Below are positions 7,997 through 17,196 of a stretch of DNA of 64,000 bases, piece after piece. Source of the DNA: an uncultured Opitutia bacterium (GTDB lineage: Bacteria; Verrucomicrobiota; Verrucomicrobiia; Opitutales; Opitutaceae); assembly GCA_903872425.1 (NCBI GenBank), contig CAIQKQ010000109.1:1-64000 (forward strand). The letters are read 5' to 3'. The notes beneath the pieces are model-generated. The model saw only the letters and a list, made by a program, of their open reading frames with translations, searched no databases and had not been told where the DNA came from. Position numbers and translations under genes: made by a program. Position 1 is the first letter of the stretch, and each line of letters begins with the position of its first letter.

Positions 7997-10672
7997 ATGG
8001 CCTCATTATCCATGAGCCGCTTTGCCCCTGCCCTTTCCTTACCCGCCTGTGCGTGGTTCGCCGCCGCATGGTTGCTCCTGCCGATGGCCGCCTTGGCCCA
8101 GCCGTCAGCGACGCCAGGTTTGTTACGACAAAACATCGCCGCACTGAACGCCAGTTCAGCCCAAAGCGCTAACGACCGCCCGACGGTAGCCACATTGGCT
8201 GACGCCCAGAAACTTTTCCGCCAGGGCGATTATGCAGGCTCGCTGGCTGCGGCTGAACAAGGAACGACGGCCGACGTGTTCAGTGAGGACTGGTGGCGGC
8301 TGCGCGGCGAAGCCTTGCTCGCACTTGGCCGGTACGCGGAAGCTTATACTCAGCTCACGCTCAGCCTCCGCTATAATCCCCAGAGCATCCGGCTGCGGCT
8401 GCTCGACCGCGAGGCCGCGCTGTTCACACAGCATGAAGACGAGGCCCGCGCGCAGCTCGTCGCCATCCGAACGCTAATTGACACGCGTGGCCGCACCGAC
8501 CGCACGCCGGAATTTCTCACCGCTGTCGGTGAGGCCGCCCTCATCCTTGGCGCGGAGCCAAAACTCGTGCTGGAAAATTTCCTTCGCCCGGGCCAGCGCG
8601 CCAGCGTGCGCGACGCCATTCTCGCCATCGGGCGGCTCGCGCTCGCCAAACACGACTACACTCTCGCCTCGCGGACCTTTAGCGACGGCCTCAAGCTTTT
8701 CACGACCGATCCGGAGATGCCGTCCGGTCTCGCCGCGTCCTTCCGCGAGAGTGGCGACGGGGAGAAGTTTTTGGATTACGCCGCCCAAGCGCTTAACTTG
8801 AACGAGCATCACATCCCGACGCTTCTGCTCATGGCCGATCACCTACTGGAAAGCGAGCAATACAACCTAGCCCGTGAGATGATCGCAAAAATATTGGCCG
8901 TGAACGCCACCCAACCCGACGCGCTCGCGTTGCGCGCCGTCATCGAGCAATTAGAAAACCATCCCGACCTCGCCGCCGCCGACCGGGCTGAAGCGCTTTC
9001 CACTTGGCGCTCCAACCCGCACGTCGACCACATCATCGGCCAGAAACTCGCGCGCAATTACCGCTTCTCCGACGCCGCAGCCGCGCAGCGGCGCGCACTC
9101 GCATCCGACGCGAAGTTCACACCCGCGCGTATCGAGCTCGCGCAGGATTTACTCCGCCTCGGCCAGACCGATGAGGGTTGGGCGCTCGTCGCACAGGCGC
9201 ACAAGGAGGACTCCTATGACGTGGAGGCGTTCAACCTCGTCTCGCTCCATGACAGGCTTGATACCTATACGACCGTGGAAGACGCAAACTTCCTTATCCG
9301 CATGGCCGGTAACGAAGCTCCCATCTACGGCCAGCGTGCGCTCGCGCTGCTCGAACGCGCCCGCGCCAAGCTCGCTGCCAAATATGGCCTCGAACTGACC
9401 AAAAAAACCCAAGTGGAGATTTTCGCTACGCCGGGGGACTTCGCCGTGCGGACGTTTGGCGCGCCGGGCGAGGCGGGCTTTCTCGCCGTATGCTTCGGCT
9501 CTGTCATTACGGTCAACAGCCCTGCGCTGTCCAAGGCCAACTGGGAAGCTGTGCTCTGGCATGAGTTCACCCACGTCATTACGCTCACAATGACAGAAAA
9601 TAAAATGCCGCGCTGGCTGAGTGAAGGTATCTCCGTGTTTGAGGAAACGCAGGAGAACCACGGCTGGGGCCAGCTCATGTCGCCCAATTACCACGACCTC
9701 ATTCTCGAGGGAAAAATGAAGCCAGTGAGCAATATGAGCGCGGCTTTCCTGACCGCGTCGGACCCGCGCGCCGTCGGCTTCGCCTACTTCCAATCATCGC
9801 TTATCGTAAAATTTATCGTCGAAAAATTCGGCCATGAGAAACTCAAGGCCGTTCTCCGCACCCTCGCCAACGGCACCGCGATCAATGCTGCGCTCGCGCA
9901 GCACCTCGCACCCATCGCGCAGCTCGACACCGCCTTCGTCGAATATGCCCGCGCGGAGGCGAAAAAACTCGGTGGCGACCTCGACCTCACGCCCCCGGAC
10001 CAGTCCGCAGAACCGACAGCGAAAGATTTTGTCTCACTGCCCGGCTCGCGTAATTTTTATACGCGCCTTGATCAAGTTCGTGAACTGGTGAAAAAGGCCG
10101 ACTTCGAGGGGGCGAAGGCCCGGTTGATTGAGCTGACCGCCGGCAGCGGCTACATCAGCGGCGCGAACAACCCGCACATGATTCTGGCGGACGTCGCCCA
10201 CCAACTCGGCGACACCGCCACCGAACGGGCCGCGCTCACGACTGTCGCTGAGCACGAGGCTGACGATGTCGAGCCGGTCACGCGCCTACTCGCGCTCACG
10301 ACGGTCGTCCAGGACTGGCCGGCCATCACCCGCTGGGCCGAGGCGCTGATCGCCATCAACCCGCTCGCCGCCGCACCGTGGCGCGCGCTGCTCAACACGC
10401 ATGAGCAGGCCGGTGCGGCCGTCGGCGCCATTGAGGACGCGCGCGTCCTGCTCCGGCTCGACCCCCCCGACTTACCGAGCATCCACTACCGCCTCGCGCG
10501 CCAACTCCTGTCGACCGGCGACCTCGACGGCGCGCGCCGCCACGTCCTCCAAGCGCTCGAGGACGCCCCGCGTTTCCGCGCCGCCTACGAATTGCTCGGC
10601 CAACTACCGCCGATCCCGGTCGGCGCCGTGACCCAAGCCGCCGCCCCCGCCCAGCCCGCAACCGTAAAATGA
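7997..10672 (+). CDS. Secreted TPR protein with gluzincin metallopeptidase domain
   Basis: The 891-residue protein starts with a signal peptide (about residues 1-33, ending in MAALAQPSA). Several TPR-like helical repeats follow (LFRQGDYAGSLAAAEQG, ALLALGRYAEAYTQLTLSLRYNPQS). A peptidase_MA-like domain sits around residues 455-640 with the zinc motif HEFTH and the downstream glutamate in WLSEGISVFEE. More TPR-like helices occupy the C-terminal third. It is expected in the periplasm as a zinc-dependent peptidase or assembly factor. It opens a ten-gene operon, and its stop overlaps the next start (ATGA). TPR proteins (BatB/C/E) are known partners in Bat operons; the fused peptidase is unusual. 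Confidence 0.85.
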   Translation: MASLSMSRFAPALSLPACAWFAAAWLLLPMAALAQPSATPGLLRQNIAALNASSAQSANDRPTVATLADAQKLFRQGDYAGSLAAAEQGTTADVFSEDWWRLRGEALLALGRYAEAYTQLTLSLRYNPQSIRLRLLDREAALFTQHEDEARAQLVAIRTLIDTRGRTDRTPEFLTAVGEAALILGAEPKLVLENFLRPGQRASVRDAILAIGRLALAKHDYTLASRTFSDGLKLFTTDPEMPSGLAASFRESGDGEKFLDYAAQALNLNEHHIPTLLLMADHLLESEQYNLAREMIAKILAVNATQPDALALRAVIEQLENHPDLAAADRAEALSTWRSNPHVDHIIGQKLARNYRFSDAAAAQRRALASDAKFTPARIELAQDLLRLGQTDEGWALVAQAHKEDSYDVEAFNLVSLHDRLDTYTTVEDANFLIRMAGNEAPIYGQRALALLERARAKLAAKYGLELTKKTQVEIFATPGDFAVRTFGAPGEAGFLAVCFGSVITVNSPALSKANWEAVLWHEFTHVITLTMTENKMPRWLSEGISVFEETQENHGWGQLMSPNYHDLILEGKMKPVSNMSAAFLTASDPRAVGFAYFQSSLIVKFIVEKFGHEKLKAVLRTLANGTAINAALAQHLAPIAQLDTAFVEYARAEAKKLGGDLDLTPPDQSAEPTAKDFVSLPGSRNFYTRLDQVRELVKKADFEGAKARLIELTAGSGYISGANNPHMILADVAHQLGDTATERAALTTVAEHEADDVEPVTRLLALTTVVQDWPAITRWAEALIAINPLAAAPWRALLNTHEQAGAAVGAIEDARVLLRLDPPDLPSIHYRLARQLLSTGDLDGARRHVLQALEDAPRFRAAYELLGQLPPIPVGAVTQAAAPAQPATVK

Positions 10673-11682
10673 CGTCTGTCATTCCCCTACTCTCCCGTTT
10701 CCGCCGCGCCGGCTGGCGGATCGCTTTGCTCGCGACCTCCTTGCTACTGCTTACATCGCTTGGGGCTGAAACGGGCCTGCCGACCAACAATCCACCCGTG
10801 CAGTTTGGCGGTGGCTTTGGTGGACGCAGCAGCCGGGGCGGGCGCGGCGGGCGCCGAGGCGGAGGCGGAGGCGGTGGAGGTACTTTTGTCGGCAATCCAG
10901 CTGACTACCTCCCCCCGTTACCGCCTGAGCTCAACTGGCCGATCAATCCTGCATTTAAAGAGGACACTTTTAACTTCGCCCGTCTCATTTATAGCTCAGA
11001 AACCGGCACGACTTCTGACGGTTATTACCGTTCTGGTGGCAACTGGAGCACCGACACCCCGCTCGCTGGTGGTGGCGAGGGTGACTCTGACTCAAATCTT
11101 GCTTTCCGTCTCCACCAGATGACAAGCCTCAAGGTTCAGCCCGGCCGCACCTACATCACCATTACGCCGGAAAACCTCGCCCGCCATCCATTCGTCTATG
11201 CCGTCGAACCGGGCCGCATGGTCCTGCGCGAGACCGAGGTCACGGCCCTCCGGAAATACCTCCTCAATGGCGGCTTTCTGATGCTCGACGACAACTGGGG
11301 CGATGCCGAGTGGTCAAATATTCGCGACCAGATGCGACGCATCTTTCCGGAACACGCACCCGTCGAGCTTTCGCTCAATCACCCGATTTTTCACACAATC
11401 TTCGACTTGAAACAAAAACCGCAGATGCCCGCCATCGGGATTTTCCTCCGCGGCGGCCAAACATGGGAGAACAACAAAACCTACCAGAACGAAAGCCATG
11501 ATTCGCATTTTTTCGGCATCTTCGATGCCAAAAACCGCATGATGGTGTTAATCTCGCACAACAACGATTTTGGCGACGGCTGGGAACGTGAAGGTGACAA
11601 TTATGATTATTTCAAACGCTTCTCCGAACCCATGGCGTATCCGATGATAATTAACATTATTTACTACGTCATGAGCCACTAA
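10669..11682 (+). CDS. DUF4159 domain protein
   Basis: This 337-residue protein has a signal peptide or anchor (ALLATSLLLLTSLGAE), a Gly/Arg-rich low-complexity linker at about residues 44-75, and a DUF4159 domain from FNFARLIYSSE to the end. The domain contains ALRKYLLNGGFLMLDDNWG and PMIINIIYYVMSH, typical of this amidotransferase-like fold. DUF4159 genes are repeatedly found with MoxR and DUF58/BatA genes in Bacteroidetes, Planctomycetes and Verrucomicrobia. Its biochemical role is unknown. It overlaps the TPR-peptidase stop by 4 bases and precedes moxR by 68 bases of C/T-rich sequence. Confidence 0.85.
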   Translation: MTSVIPLLSRFRRAGWRIALLATSLLLLTSLGAETGLPTNNPPVQFGGGFGGRSSRGGRGGRRGGGGGGGGTFVGNPADYLPPLPPELNWPINPAFKEDTFNFARLIYSSETGTTSDGYYRSGGNWSTDTPLAGGGEGDSDSNLAFRLHQMTSLKVQPGRTYITITPENLARHPFVYAVEPGRMVLRETEVTALRKYLLNGGFLMLDDNWGDAEWSNIRDQMRRIFPEHAPVELSLNHPIFHTIFDLKQKPQMPAIGIFLRGGQTWENNKTYQNESHDSHFFGIFDAKNRMMVLISHNNDFGDGWEREGDNYDYFKRFSEPMAYPMIINIIYYVMSH

Positions 11683-11750
11683 GCCACGCATCATTTTTTC
11701 CACATCCTGCCGCCTTCCTCATTCATCCCTCATCCTTCCTTCCCCCCACC

Positions 11751-12779
11751 GTGTCTACAACTACTGCCACCACCCCTGCCCCAAAATCCGCCGCGCCCAG
11801 CGACCAGGCCGCCTTCGAGCGCTTGCAGGCAAACCGCGCTCGCGTCGAAGCCGAACTTGCCAAGGTCGTCATCGGCCAACGCGCCGTCGTCGAGCAACTC
11901 CTGCTCGCTCTGCTCTCTGGGGGACACTGTCTCATCACCGGCGCGCCTGGCTTGGCCAAGACGCTCCTCGTAAAATCCGTCGCTCAGGTATTTCACCTTA
12001 AATTTAACCGTATTCAATTCACGCCCGACCTGATGCCCGCCGACATCACCGGCACCGAGATCCTCGGCGATACGCCCGAGGGTCGCCGCCTCACCTTCGT
12101 GCCGGGCCCCGTCTTCGCCAACATCATCCTCGCAGACGAAATCAACCGTACGCCGCCCAAGACGCAAGCCGCACTCCTCGAGGCCATGCAGGAGCACCAA
12201 GTCACTGCCGCCGGCGTTCGCCACGTCCTCGCTGAGCCATTCTTCGTGCTCGCCACACAGAACCCCATCGAGATGGAGGGCACCTACTCGCTCCCCGAGG
12301 CCCAGCTCGATCGTTTTCTTTTCAACGTCCTCATTGATTACCTCCCCGAAGCCGACGAGGTCGCCGTCGTCCAACAGACCACCTCACGTGCGCCGGTCAC
12401 ACTCACCGGCATCTTTACCGCCGAGGACGTGATGGAGTTTCAGGCGCTCGTGCGCCACGTCCCGGTGGCCGAGACAATCGTCCGCTATGCCGTGCGCCTA
12501 GCCGCTGCTACGCGCCCCAAGCGCGCGGGTGCGCCCGACTTTGTCAACAACTGGGTCAACTGGGGCGCGGGCACGCGCGCCGCGCAGGCGCTCATTCTCG
12601 GCGGCAAGGCCCGCGCGCTCTGGCAGGGCCGCGCGCACGTCACCGGCGACGACATCCGCGCGCTCGCCGCCCCGGTGCTACGCCACCGCGTCCTCCTCAA
12701 CTATCGCGCCGAAGCCGACGGCGTCTCAGTCGAGCAGGTCATCGAGAAACTCATTGCCGCCGTGCCGAAGGAAACGTGA
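11751..12779 (+). CDS. MoxR-family AAA+ ATPase
   Basis: The 342-residue cytoplasmic ATPase has Walker A GAPGLAKT, Walker B ILADEINR, sensor motif ATQNPIEMEGTYSLPEAQLDRFLF, and a C-terminal lid with ARALWQGRAHVTGDDIRALA. MoxR ATPases act as chaperone-like remodelers together with vWA-domain proteins, here DUF58 and BatA-like products encoded downstream. The start is a GTG at 11751, preceded by an almost purely C/T leader (CATCCTTCCTTCCCCCCACC). An SD motif is absent. A 108-base gap without recognised signals separates it from the next gene. Confidence 0.93.
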   Translation: MSTTTATTPAPKSAAPSDQAAFERLQANRARVEAELAKVVIGQRAVVEQLLLALLSGGHCLITGAPGLAKTLLVKSVAQVFHLKFNRIQFTPDLMPADITGTEILGDTPEGRRLTFVPGPVFANIILADEINRTPPKTQAALLEAMQEHQVTAAGVRHVLAEPFFVLATQNPIEMEGTYSLPEAQLDRFLFNVLIDYLPEADEVAVVQQTTSRAPVTLTGIFTAEDVMEFQALVRHVPVAETIVRYAVRLAAATRPKRAGAPDFVNNWVNWGAGTRAAQALILGGKARALWQGRAHVTGDDIRALAAPVLRHRVLLNYRAEADGVSVEQVIEKLIAAVPKET

Positions 12780-12887
12780 GCACAACCTAAGATTTAGCCG
12801 TTTCGTTCGTCATGTTTTGGATGAAAACAACCGAGTCTATCTACGCCAATCCTCCACTCATCGCTTTATCGAAACGCTAAAACCCAA

Positions 12888-14087
12888 ATGCACGCAGCGA
12901 CTATTCTCTTCCCCGCCCGCCGTCCTGGCCCGCTCGCGCTCTTCGCGCTCGCCGGTCTCGGGTTACAGGGTTCAGAGGTGCAGGCGCAACCGGCTAAAGT
13001 AATGCCGTCAGTGGCTCAGTCGATCGTCAATAAGCTTTATCTCAATGACGCTCCGCCGCACATGCTGCTAGAACTCATGGCGCAATGGACCGGCAGGAAA
13101 ATAACAACGGATTCCACTGTGAGTGCCAACCCAGTCAAAGGCAACATCAACATACAGGTTGAAACGCCAACGAGTGAAGCTGTGGTACTGTTGCAGGATT
13201 TTTTGGAAAAACAGGCCGGCATTATCCTCGAAGAACAGTCCGACGGCAGTTGGAAAGCCCGGCTCCTCGCAATCCCCGCTCCTCAGGGCGTGGGCCTCGT
13301 TCTAAAGCAGGTCGACATTCGCACGGCACTCCTCACGACCGCCGAATGGCCTGATGGCTTAAAAATTGATGCGTCTGCTGGGGTGCTGAAAAGCACTGCC
13401 CGGCTCGAACTGGCCATTTATGCCGCTACTCCAAGCCAAGCGATTGCTCTGCTGCGCGACGCACTCGAAAAACAGGCCGGCATTGCTTCCAATGTTCTGT
13501 CCGACGGCACATTAGTATTGCGGCTGAAGACTGGCGAGAATGATCCCATCGTGGCGGTTCTCGACTTCAAGGACATATCTGCCGACATCGTCTTGAGAAA
13601 ACTTTGCGAAATCACCGGTAAAAAATACCAGAGCCCTGGCGCGAAGGCTCAACAGGTAATCGCCTCACGCCACATCACTCTACACTTGGAGAACATCCCC
13701 ATCAGCGAAGCCTACGCGCTGATGCGCCAAGCGATTGAAAAACAGGCCGAGGTCGAACTCATCGAAACGACCGTCACGCTCAGTCCTCGCCTCCCGCAAA
13801 CAGTCGCTTACAATGCAACGCCAGTTGCCCAAATTTTCGATACCTTTGAGTCGTGGACCGGCAGGAAGCTTCTAGCTCCGACTCCAGTTCGCCAAAGCGC
13901 TGGCAAGGTCACGCTGGCTTTCCAAGATGTTCCAAACCAGCAAGCGGTCGTCTTGCTACGTGACGCTCTTAAACAACAGGCGGGGATCATGCTCGACGAA
14001 CGGCCCGATGGCAGCTTCACCGCACGCCTGCTCCCAAAATACGAAGATTTCAACGATCCTGTGGACACACTTAAGCTCAAAAATTAA
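12888..14087 (+). CDS. Periplasmic protein of four tandem STN-like repeats
   Basis: This 399-residue protein begins with a signal peptide (about 1-33). It then consists of four diverged copies of about 80-90 residues. Each has a helix ending in WTGRK or similar, then a strand, and a conserved unit EAxxLLRDALEKQAGI followed by a DGS...RLL strand. Copies start near residues 45, 130, 215 and 300; the third is most diverged (IEKQAEVELIE). The pattern resembles secretin/TonB short N-terminal (STN/N0-like) domains, but no secretin or TonB-receptor part follows. It sits between moxR and the DUF58 gene, which are usually adjacent. Its function is unknown. It stops one base before the DUF58 start. Confidence 0.75.
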   Translation: MHAATILFPARRPGPLALFALAGLGLQGSEVQAQPAKVMPSVAQSIVNKLYLNDAPPHMLLELMAQWTGRKITTDSTVSANPVKGNINIQVETPTSEAVVLLQDFLEKQAGIILEEQSDGSWKARLLAIPAPQGVGLVLKQVDIRTALLTTAEWPDGLKIDASAGVLKSTARLELAIYAATPSQAIALLRDALEKQAGIASNVLSDGTLVLRLKTGENDPIVAVLDFKDISADIVLRKLCEITGKKYQSPGAKAQQVIASRHITLHLENIPISEAYALMRQAIEKQAEVELIETTVTLSPRLPQTVAYNATPVAQIFDTFESWTGRKLLAPTPVRQSAGKVTLAFQDVPNQQAVVLLRDALKQQAGIMLDERPDGSFTARLLPKYEDFNDPVDTLKLKN

Positions 14088-14088
14088 A

Positions 14089-15021
14089 ATGCCCGTGCAC
14101 GCCACGCCCCCGACCCGAGGTATCGACCCGCAGGCACTCCTCGCCATCCGCGACTTGGAACTGCGCGCGCGTGTCATCGTCGAGGGTCTGTGGTCGGGGC
14201 TACACCGCTCGCCGTACGCGGGCTTCTCCGTCGAGTTTACCGAATACCGCCAATATTCCCCCGGCGACGACCTGCGCCACCTCGACTGGAAAGTCGCCGC
14301 CCGCACCGACCGCGAGTTTATCAAGAAATACGAGGAAGAGACCAACCTTCGCTGCCTATTCCTCTTGGACACCAGTCGCTCCATGCTCTTCGGCTCGCGC
14401 GGCTGGACCAAGGCCGACTACGCGCGCACGCTCGCGGCCACGTTTGCACTCTTCCTGCACCAGCAGCGCGACGTGATCGGCCTCGGGCTGTTCGCCGATG
14501 AGATGGTGGACTACATCGCGCCGCGCTGGCGACCGGGGCATTTTCATCGCATCGTCGCCGCACTGGAGCGCGAGCCTTCGGGCCGCGACACACGCCTCGG
14601 CCACGCGCTGGAGCAAGCGGCGCTGCTCACCCACAAACGTAGCCTAATTTTTATCCTGTCGGATTTTCTCTCGCCGGTCGTCGAGTGGGAGGCCGCGCTC
14701 GGCCAGCTCGCCGCCGCGCGCCACGATGTGCGCGTCGTGCAAGTACTCGACCCAGCCGAGGTGACACTCGACTTCGGCAGCGCGGCCAACTGGGAGGACA
14801 TGGAGACGGGCCGCCAGCTCTACGTGGACCCACAACAGGCGCGCGCCGGCTACCTAGAAAAATTCAACGCGCACCAGACCGAGGTCGCCGCCGTGTTTGA
14901 TCAGCGCGGCGTGGCGCACCAAGTCATCACGACCGACCAGCCGCTCGACTTCGCCCTGCTGAATCTGATTCAGCCGCGCGGTACAGCCCGCCACTTCGCC
15001 ACCCGGAGGATTCAGCGATGA
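14089..15021 (+). CDS. DUF58 (vWA-like) protein
   Basis: The protein is 310 residues when started at the ATG at 14089, one base after the previous stop; the longer ORF-track start at 13927 would run back into the repeat gene. It shows the DUF58 hallmark YSPGDDLRHLDWKVAARTDREFIKKY near residues 60-85. A vWA-like metal site DTSRSM and a following helix and strand series complete it. DUF58 proteins are encoded next to MoxR ATPases and are thought to be their cytoplasmic vWA partners. The end overlaps the BatA-like start (ATGA), and an SD-like GGAGG within the last codons serves that next gene. Confidence 0.92.
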   Translation: MPVHATPPTRGIDPQALLAIRDLELRARVIVEGLWSGLHRSPYAGFSVEFTEYRQYSPGDDLRHLDWKVAARTDREFIKKYEEETNLRCLFLLDTSRSMLFGSRGWTKADYARTLAATFALFLHQQRDVIGLGLFADEMVDYIAPRWRPGHFHRIVAALEREPSGRDTRLGHALEQAALLTHKRSLIFILSDFLSPVVEWEAALGQLAAARHDVRVVQVLDPAEVTLDFGSAANWEDMETGRQLYVDPQQARAGYLEKFNAHQTEVAAVFDQRGVAHQVITTDQPLDFALLNLIQPRGTARHFATRRIQR

Positions 15022-17156
15022 GTTTTCTCACCCCCTGGTTCCTTGCCGGACTTGCCCTTATCGCGGGTCCAATCATTGCACATCTCATCCGGCGAGTGAC
15101 GCGCGAGAGGCAGCAATTCAGCGCGATGCGCTTCATGTCGGAATCGCCCCCGCGCCTGAGCAAGCGCAGCCGCATTCAGCACCCCCTCCTTCTCGCATTG
15201 CGCTGCCTCATCGTCGCCCTGCTCGCAGCAGGGTTTGCCCGGCCGTTTTTGCGGACAGAGGTCCCGTTGCTCGCGGCCGGCGGCACCCCACAGAGTGTCG
15301 TCGCCGTGCTCGACGACAGTGCCTCGATGCGGCGCACCGGCCTCTGGCCCGCCGCCCGTCAAAAAATCACTGACCTCGCCGCCTCGCTTAAGGCCGGCGA
15401 CCAGTTTGTGCTCTTCGCCGCGTCAGTCGGCGTCACCGAGCTTATCAGCCGCGAGCAGTGGTTGCAAACGCCTGTGACCGATCGCGCCGGCCTCGTGCGG
15501 GCCGTGCTCGCCGCCCGCGAGCCGGGCTGGGGCCCGACGCCGCTCGACAGCGCCATCGAAACGTCCGTCCTCCAATGGGAGCAGATGGCCGAGGCGACGG
15601 ACAGCACCGCGCGTAAAAAACTCGTCGTCGTCTCTGATTTCGCGGCCGGCGCGCGCATCTCCGGGCTCGCCGGCCTGCCGTGGCCGAGAAATTGCGAGGT
15701 CACGCTGGAACAGCTCACTCCCACCAACCCCGCCAACGCGGGCCTGCAATGGCTCGGCTGGTCACAGGAAACTTTGCCTGTGGTTACTGGCAACGTGCCG
15801 CCGCCGAAGGCCGTCGCCCGCGTGCGCGTCGTGCGGAGCGCCGGTACCGCCGCTTCCGCGCTGCGCCTCCAATTGCACGACGCCCGCTCCGACCGTGCCA
15901 TCGGCCAGCCGCAGGACATCACCCTTCCCGCCGGCGGGGCGCAGATCGCGCTTGTCCCAATTCCGGCCAACGCGCCGGACGGACCTCTGCGACTGGAGCT
16001 CACCGGCGACGCTGAGCCGTTCGACAACTCCCTCTGGCTTGTGCGCCCGGCGCCACGTGAAATCTCCCTCGTTTACTATGGCGCGCATGCCGGCAACGAC
16101 CTCAAGCACGCCCGCTTTTATCTGGAACGCGCAGTTGCCGGCTGGAAAGACCCCGTGGTGAAATTTCGCGCGGCTGACGACCCTGCAACGGCGGCAGCTG
16201 CAGCGGCCTCCGGGCAAAACGAGTTCGCCATCGTCGCCACGCCGCTTGGGCCTGACCGCGTTGCCGCGCTTCGCACGCGCCTCACTGCCGGGGGCTTTGC
16301 ACTGGTCCTGCTCAATGACCCCGCGATGGTCGCAACCGCCGCCGCACTCGCAGGCGAGGGCGGCTGGACGGCCGCCGCGCCCATGCTTGCCGCCAGCGGC
16401 ACGCAACCGCACGCATTGCTGGGAAAAATTGATTTTCAACATCCGCTCTTCGCTCCATTTGCCGACCCTCATTACAGCAACTTCGCCGCCATTCATTTCT
16501 GGGCGCCGCAGTCGCTCACGTTACCCGCCACCAGCCAGGCCGTCGTGGTCGCTCGTTTCGACGATAATTCACCGGCCGTGGTAGAAGTCACCGTCGGGCA
16601 GGGCCGGGTCGTCGTCTGGGGCGGTGAGTGGTCCACGGCCGCCGGACAGTGGGTCACCTCGACCAAATTTGTGCCGTGGCTCCAGTCGCTCTTTGAGCGC
16701 TCGGTCGGCGGCGCGGCGCGGACGTCCGTCGCCGAGGTCGGCGACACAGCCCGGCTCGTCACTGGCGCAGCGCAGTGGCGCGCGGCTCTGGTGGCTGGTG
16801 CGCCCTATGTGAACACGGCACCCACGCAACCCGGTGTCTATGAGCTGACGGAAGGCGGCGCGACGCGCCTCGTGGCTGTGCAGGTTCCCGCTGCGGAGAG
16901 CAACATTGCGCCGCTGCCAATGGATGATTTCGAGAAACTCGGCGTCCCACTCAACGGCAAGATTGGATCGGCTGTGGTTGACGCCGACCGTGCGCCGAAG
17001 CCGCCGCCCGGAACGCAGACCGCGACCGTCCTCGAAGGCCGGCAGCGGCTCTGGCGCTGGTTACTCGTGACAGCGGCGGCATTGCTTGCCTTGGAAAGTG
17101 TATTTTCGTATGTCTTAGCCCGTCGCGCGTCCGTCCCTGCCCCAGCGGCAAATTAG
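15018..17156 (+). CDS. BatA-domain membrane protein with vWA domain
   Basis: The 712-residue protein begins with the BatA/aerotolerance N-terminal double-helix domain (FLTPWFLAGLALIAGPIIAHLI and LLLALRCLIVALLAAGFARPF). A vWA domain with MIDAS motif DDSASM at about residue 97 follows. A long periplasmic region with glutamine-amidotransferase-like features (FALVLLNDPAMV) comes next, then a last helix before the basic tail. It is expected in the inner membrane as the partner of MoxR/DUF58. The ATG at 15018 overlaps the DUF58 stop and is one of the few starts here preceded by a clear SD (GGAGG, 9 bases upstream). Confidence 0.9.
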   Translation: MSFLTPWFLAGLALIAGPIIAHLIRRVTRERQQFSAMRFMSESPPRLSKRSRIQHPLLLALRCLIVALLAAGFARPFLRTEVPLLAAGGTPQSVVAVLDDSASMRRTGLWPAARQKITDLAASLKAGDQFVLFAASVGVTELISREQWLQTPVTDRAGLVRAVLAAREPGWGPTPLDSAIETSVLQWEQMAEATDSTARKKLVVVSDFAAGARISGLAGLPWPRNCEVTLEQLTPTNPANAGLQWLGWSQETLPVVTGNVPPPKAVARVRVVRSAGTAASALRLQLHDARSDRAIGQPQDITLPAGGAQIALVPIPANAPDGPLRLELTGDAEPFDNSLWLVRPAPREISLVYYGAHAGNDLKHARFYLERAVAGWKDPVVKFRAADDPATAAAAAASGQNEFAIVATPLGPDRVAALRTRLTAGGFALVLLNDPAMVATAAALAGEGGWTAAAPMLAASGTQPHALLGKIDFQHPLFAPFADPHYSNFAAIHFWAPQSLTLPATSQAVVVARFDDNSPAVVEVTVGQGRVVVWGGEWSTAAGQWVTSTKFVPWLQSLFERSVGGAARTSVAEVGDTARLVTGAAQWRAALVAGAPYVNTAPTQPGVYELTEGGATRLVAVQVPAAESNIAPLPMDDFEKLGVPLNGKIGSAVVDADRAPKPPPGTQTATVLEGRQRLWRWLLVTAAALLALESVFSYVLARRASVPAPAAN

Positions 17157-17196
17157 CAATAACTTAAGTGATCTATTAGCGTCATATCCACCACGC

